This document shows, in pieces, positions 61,797 through 64,000 of a stretch of 64,000 nt of DNA. Source of the stretch: Luidia sarsii (Eukaryota > Echinodermata > Asteroidea > Paxillosida > Luidiidae); assembly GCA_949987565.1 (NCBI GenBank), contig OX465107.1, forward strand, positions 23,760,368 through 23,824,367, given 5' to 3'. Each line of letters opens with the position of its first letter. The stretch's first letter is position 1. The notes under the pieces were generated by a model. The model made no database searches and was not told the origin of the DNA. It saw nothing but the letters and a program-made list of their open reading frames with translations. A program made the position numbers and the translations under genes.

Positions 61797-61940
61797 AGTC
61801 CGAATAACTTGGACCCGACAAGTCACCCTTTTTTTATCGAATTTTGAAATTTTGAGATTCGGGTATACAGTCACCCAAATCTCAAAATTTCAAAATTCGA
61901 TAAAAAAAGGGTGACTTGTCGGGTCCAAGTTACTCGGACT
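61797..61940. mobile_element. Hairpin MITE, family 1, copy 3
   Basis: AGTCCGAATAACTTGGACCC to GTTACTCGGACT; about 68-bp arms, well preserved. Near a TAG/GTA microsatellite as copy 1 is. Confidence 0.8.
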
Positions 61941-62024
61941 AACTCAGTGCCAGTAGTATTGTATTTGTAGTATAAGTAAAGTAGTACTGTAGTAGTAGTA
62001 GTAGTAGTAGTACTACATGTACTA

Positions 62025-62311
62025 CAGGTCTCGACCTTAGCACCAGACTGACAGTCATTGTCTAGTGAAAACAGCTGCGGGCTAGTAAAATGACCCACTT
62101 TGCTAGCCCGGCGGACTAGTAAAAAGTAGACAGCAGTGTGGCGGCAAAAAATGATGCGGGTGTGGATGAGAAAGTAGAAACTAATAATTTGTTTTACTTA
62201 ACCTAAAAAGCTTGTGTTAAATTCAATATCAATTTTAGAGGGCTAGTAAAACTTGCTGCGGGCTAGCAAAAAACTAAATTTACTAGCCCGGTGGGCTAGT
62301 AAAAAAAAACC
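62025..62311. mobile_element. hAT-like element end, CTAG variant
   Basis: Starts CAGGTCTCGACCTTAGC, like CAGGGTTCGACATTAGC at 53804, and has GGGCTAGTAAAA motifs in both orientations in place of GGGCAAGTAAAA. The far end was not found. Confidence 0.5.
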
Positions 62312-63247
62312 TTAAAGGTCAACTGAAGTGCAAAAATTAGAAAATCCTGATTTGGCATTAAATATGTTCATTGGTACATTGTAATTCCAGATCAAAGATA
62401 AATTTTGTGTTTCAGGCTTATTAGAACTTTAGAAGCCTTTCTTAATTAAATAAAATTATGCTCGTAGTTATTGAGGGCGCTGTTCTTTACGTCACCGGAT
62501 GAACGCAGAATTTTTGTTCTCTCCCCGCAAAAGCCGTTTGCACTTAGATAGTCGGAGAGGTTCCCTGACGCGTTCAGCAGATAATGCACGTTTTTTTAGC
62601 GTGGCACCAGTCTTTTTCTCGGCGAGAAAAACCTGACAATTCTGTTGGCCGAGACGTCTTTCGACAAGCTTTTTCTTCGGAATCAGATGAATTCTAAGTC
62701 GATAACAAGGATAGAAATTCTGAAAATAGTTTTCCTATGGCCACAGACGGGAACACGTTGCCAAACCATACACGTATGAGCCCGGATGGTCTCCGTGAAA
62801 ACAAGCTTCGAAATGGACACTGCACTGCACGATTTGACGGGTCGGATTATTTCGGTCGTGTCAGCGTGATTTTTGACGTCAAAATGCGGCTTATTCTAGG
62901 ATCGTCAGGGAATAAATGCATGTTTATTCCACTGCTGCAATATTCAACAACGAATCTGGCTGGCGTGTCAACGGGTTTGTCGATATTTACTCCCGAAATC
63001 GGTTCTCTTGAAAAACGTGCACTGACTGTTTGTATACACGACAAGAGTAATGGACCGAGTCTTCATCAGCTGACGTCACCAAAGACGTCCTCCACGGGGG
63101 CGTAGCTGCTCCCCCTTCCAAACTTAAATAATTTTTTTAAACTCTTTCTTAAAATTCGGAAAAAATGCATGGATGTATTTTACTGACACCATAGTACTAT
63201 TTGAAATAATAAAAACGAATTCCAAAATGCATTGCAGTTGATCTTAA
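62312..63247. mobile_element. TTAA-bounded element with a small open frame
   Basis: Ends TTAAAGGTCAACTGAAGTGC and TGCATTGCAGTTGATCTTAA are imperfect inverted repeats. An open frame of 122 codons (62737-63105, +) starts MATDGNTLPNHTRMSPDGLR. I do not recognise the protein, and it may be chance. Confidence 0.5.
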
Positions 63248-63689
63248 AGCACGAGGCTTGTACTAGTAAAAGTAGTACTACCGGTTACTAGTGCTAATAG
63301 TAATATTAATACTTCATACTTGTACTTGTTCTAGTTGTACTAGTATTAAAGTAGTACTAGTACAAGTAGTAGTACTACTACTAGCACTAGTACTAATAGT
63401 AGTAGGGCCTTACTGAAGTCAAAGTGCGAACCAGTGTTTTGACAAGTTGACATGCCACTGCCAGTCATGGCAGTGGCATTAACTTAATCAAGATTTGAAG
63501 TTCAAGCTCAACAGACTCGAAGCGAAACATACCTCAGGTAAGTAACTGAGTCAGTAACACTTACATTACACATGACAGTCCCAGTGAAAACGTGCTGCCT
63601 CCATGATCACATGTACAACCGTGGAGCTCCATGGTATTATTAATTATGGTACAATTTCAGTTAAACTTGGGTACAACTTGCTACAACTA

Positions 63690-63960
63690 CAATGTACGTA
63701 CAGTACATGTACATGCAGATGTACATACATGTACATGTAGTGAAGTACATTGTAGAGTAAAATGTACAGCTGTGCATGTACAATGTACAGGTACAGTACA
63801 CCGGAGGTACAGTGTACCGTGTACATGTGGAGGAAGGAGTGAACGTACATGTACATGTACAGTGTACATGTACAGTGTACATATGTACAGTGTATGTACA
63901 TGTTGTACACACATGTACAACATGTACAATGTACACACACACTGTACATGTATCGTGGGA
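63690..63960. repeat. TGTACA/ACATGTAC palindromic repeat region
   Basis: Dozens of TGTACA and CATGTACATG in both orientations with spacing of 6-14 bp; open frames here (Cys/Thr/Tyr/His-rich) exist on both strands and are artefacts. Confidence 0.9.
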
Positions 63961-64000
63961 ACCCCCGTTTTCGACGCTACACGTTTTTGACGCTTAGCCT

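Larger units (their letters stand above)
59204..64000. other. Region upstream of the SETX-like start exon
   Basis: The untranslated first exon and promoter should lie here or beyond. I cannot place them. Apart from the listed repeats, 59210-59660 and 61460-61790 hold nothing I recognise. Confidence 0.5.

Noticed and set aside
63631..63997. Cys/His/Tyr-rich small open frames on both strands
   Set aside because: Products of the TGTACA palindrome repeat; the same peptides appear on both strands.

Overview
The window is animal nuclear DNA: two multi-exon genes with GT-AG introns lie in a matrix of tandem repeats, inverted-repeat transposons (MITEs) and tRNA-derived SINEs. The abundance of minisatellites, ACATGTAC palindromes and TTAA-flanked MITEs would suit a marine invertebrate, perhaps a non-vertebrate deuterostome. 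That is inference; no species can be named from the sequence.

The two genes are arranged tail to tail. On the + strand, a complete cortactin gene (CTTN/HS1 ancestor type) runs from the ATG at 2499 to the TAA at 16858. It has 14 coding exons and encodes 544 aa: an N-terminal acidic Arp2/3-binding segment, about 5.5 cortactin repeats, a helical segment, a Pro/Glu-rich linker and a C-terminal SH3 domain. On the - strand, a complete senataxin/Sen1-type helicase gene runs from the ATG at 59160 to the TGA at 19609. I assembled it from 28 coding exons whose phases all agree; the sum is 7911 nt, or 2636 aa (human SETX has 2677). It has the Sen1 N-terminal helical region, a long disordered acidic middle with SUMO-interaction-like motifs, and a C-terminal UPF1-like SF1B helicase. 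Several helicase motifs differ from the usual consensus. About 2.75 kb separates the two stop codons and should hold both 3' UTRs.

Layout: 1-2480, region upstream of cortactin (TAG/ACT microsatellite, two MITE families); 2499-16858, cortactin, with a 25-bp VNTR in intron 2, a piggyBac-like element in intron 5, a hairpin repeat with expanded loop in intron 7, a TTAA MITE that abuts exon 11, and a 2.3-kb 37-bp minisatellite in intron 11; 16859-19608, intergenic; 19609-59160, the senataxin-like gene, with some 10 kb of tandem repeats in its introns; 59161-64000, its upstream region, almost entirely repeats (MULE-like MITE, SINEs, a TTAA element with a small ORF, TGTACA repeats).

The very long open frames at 45.2-49.8, 49.8-51.5, 12.3-14.2 and 20.2-22.2 kb are read-through of stop-free tandem repeats, not genes. 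The best leads are: a MITE that supplies the splice-acceptor region of a cortactin coding exon; a fragment of a helicase exon copied 5 kb away into the middle of a purine minisatellite; altered ATPase motifs in the helicase; a MITE carrying paired NRF1-type palindromes; and two repeat families that share a stem-loop plus CGAAACGTC resembling a hammerhead ribozyme core.
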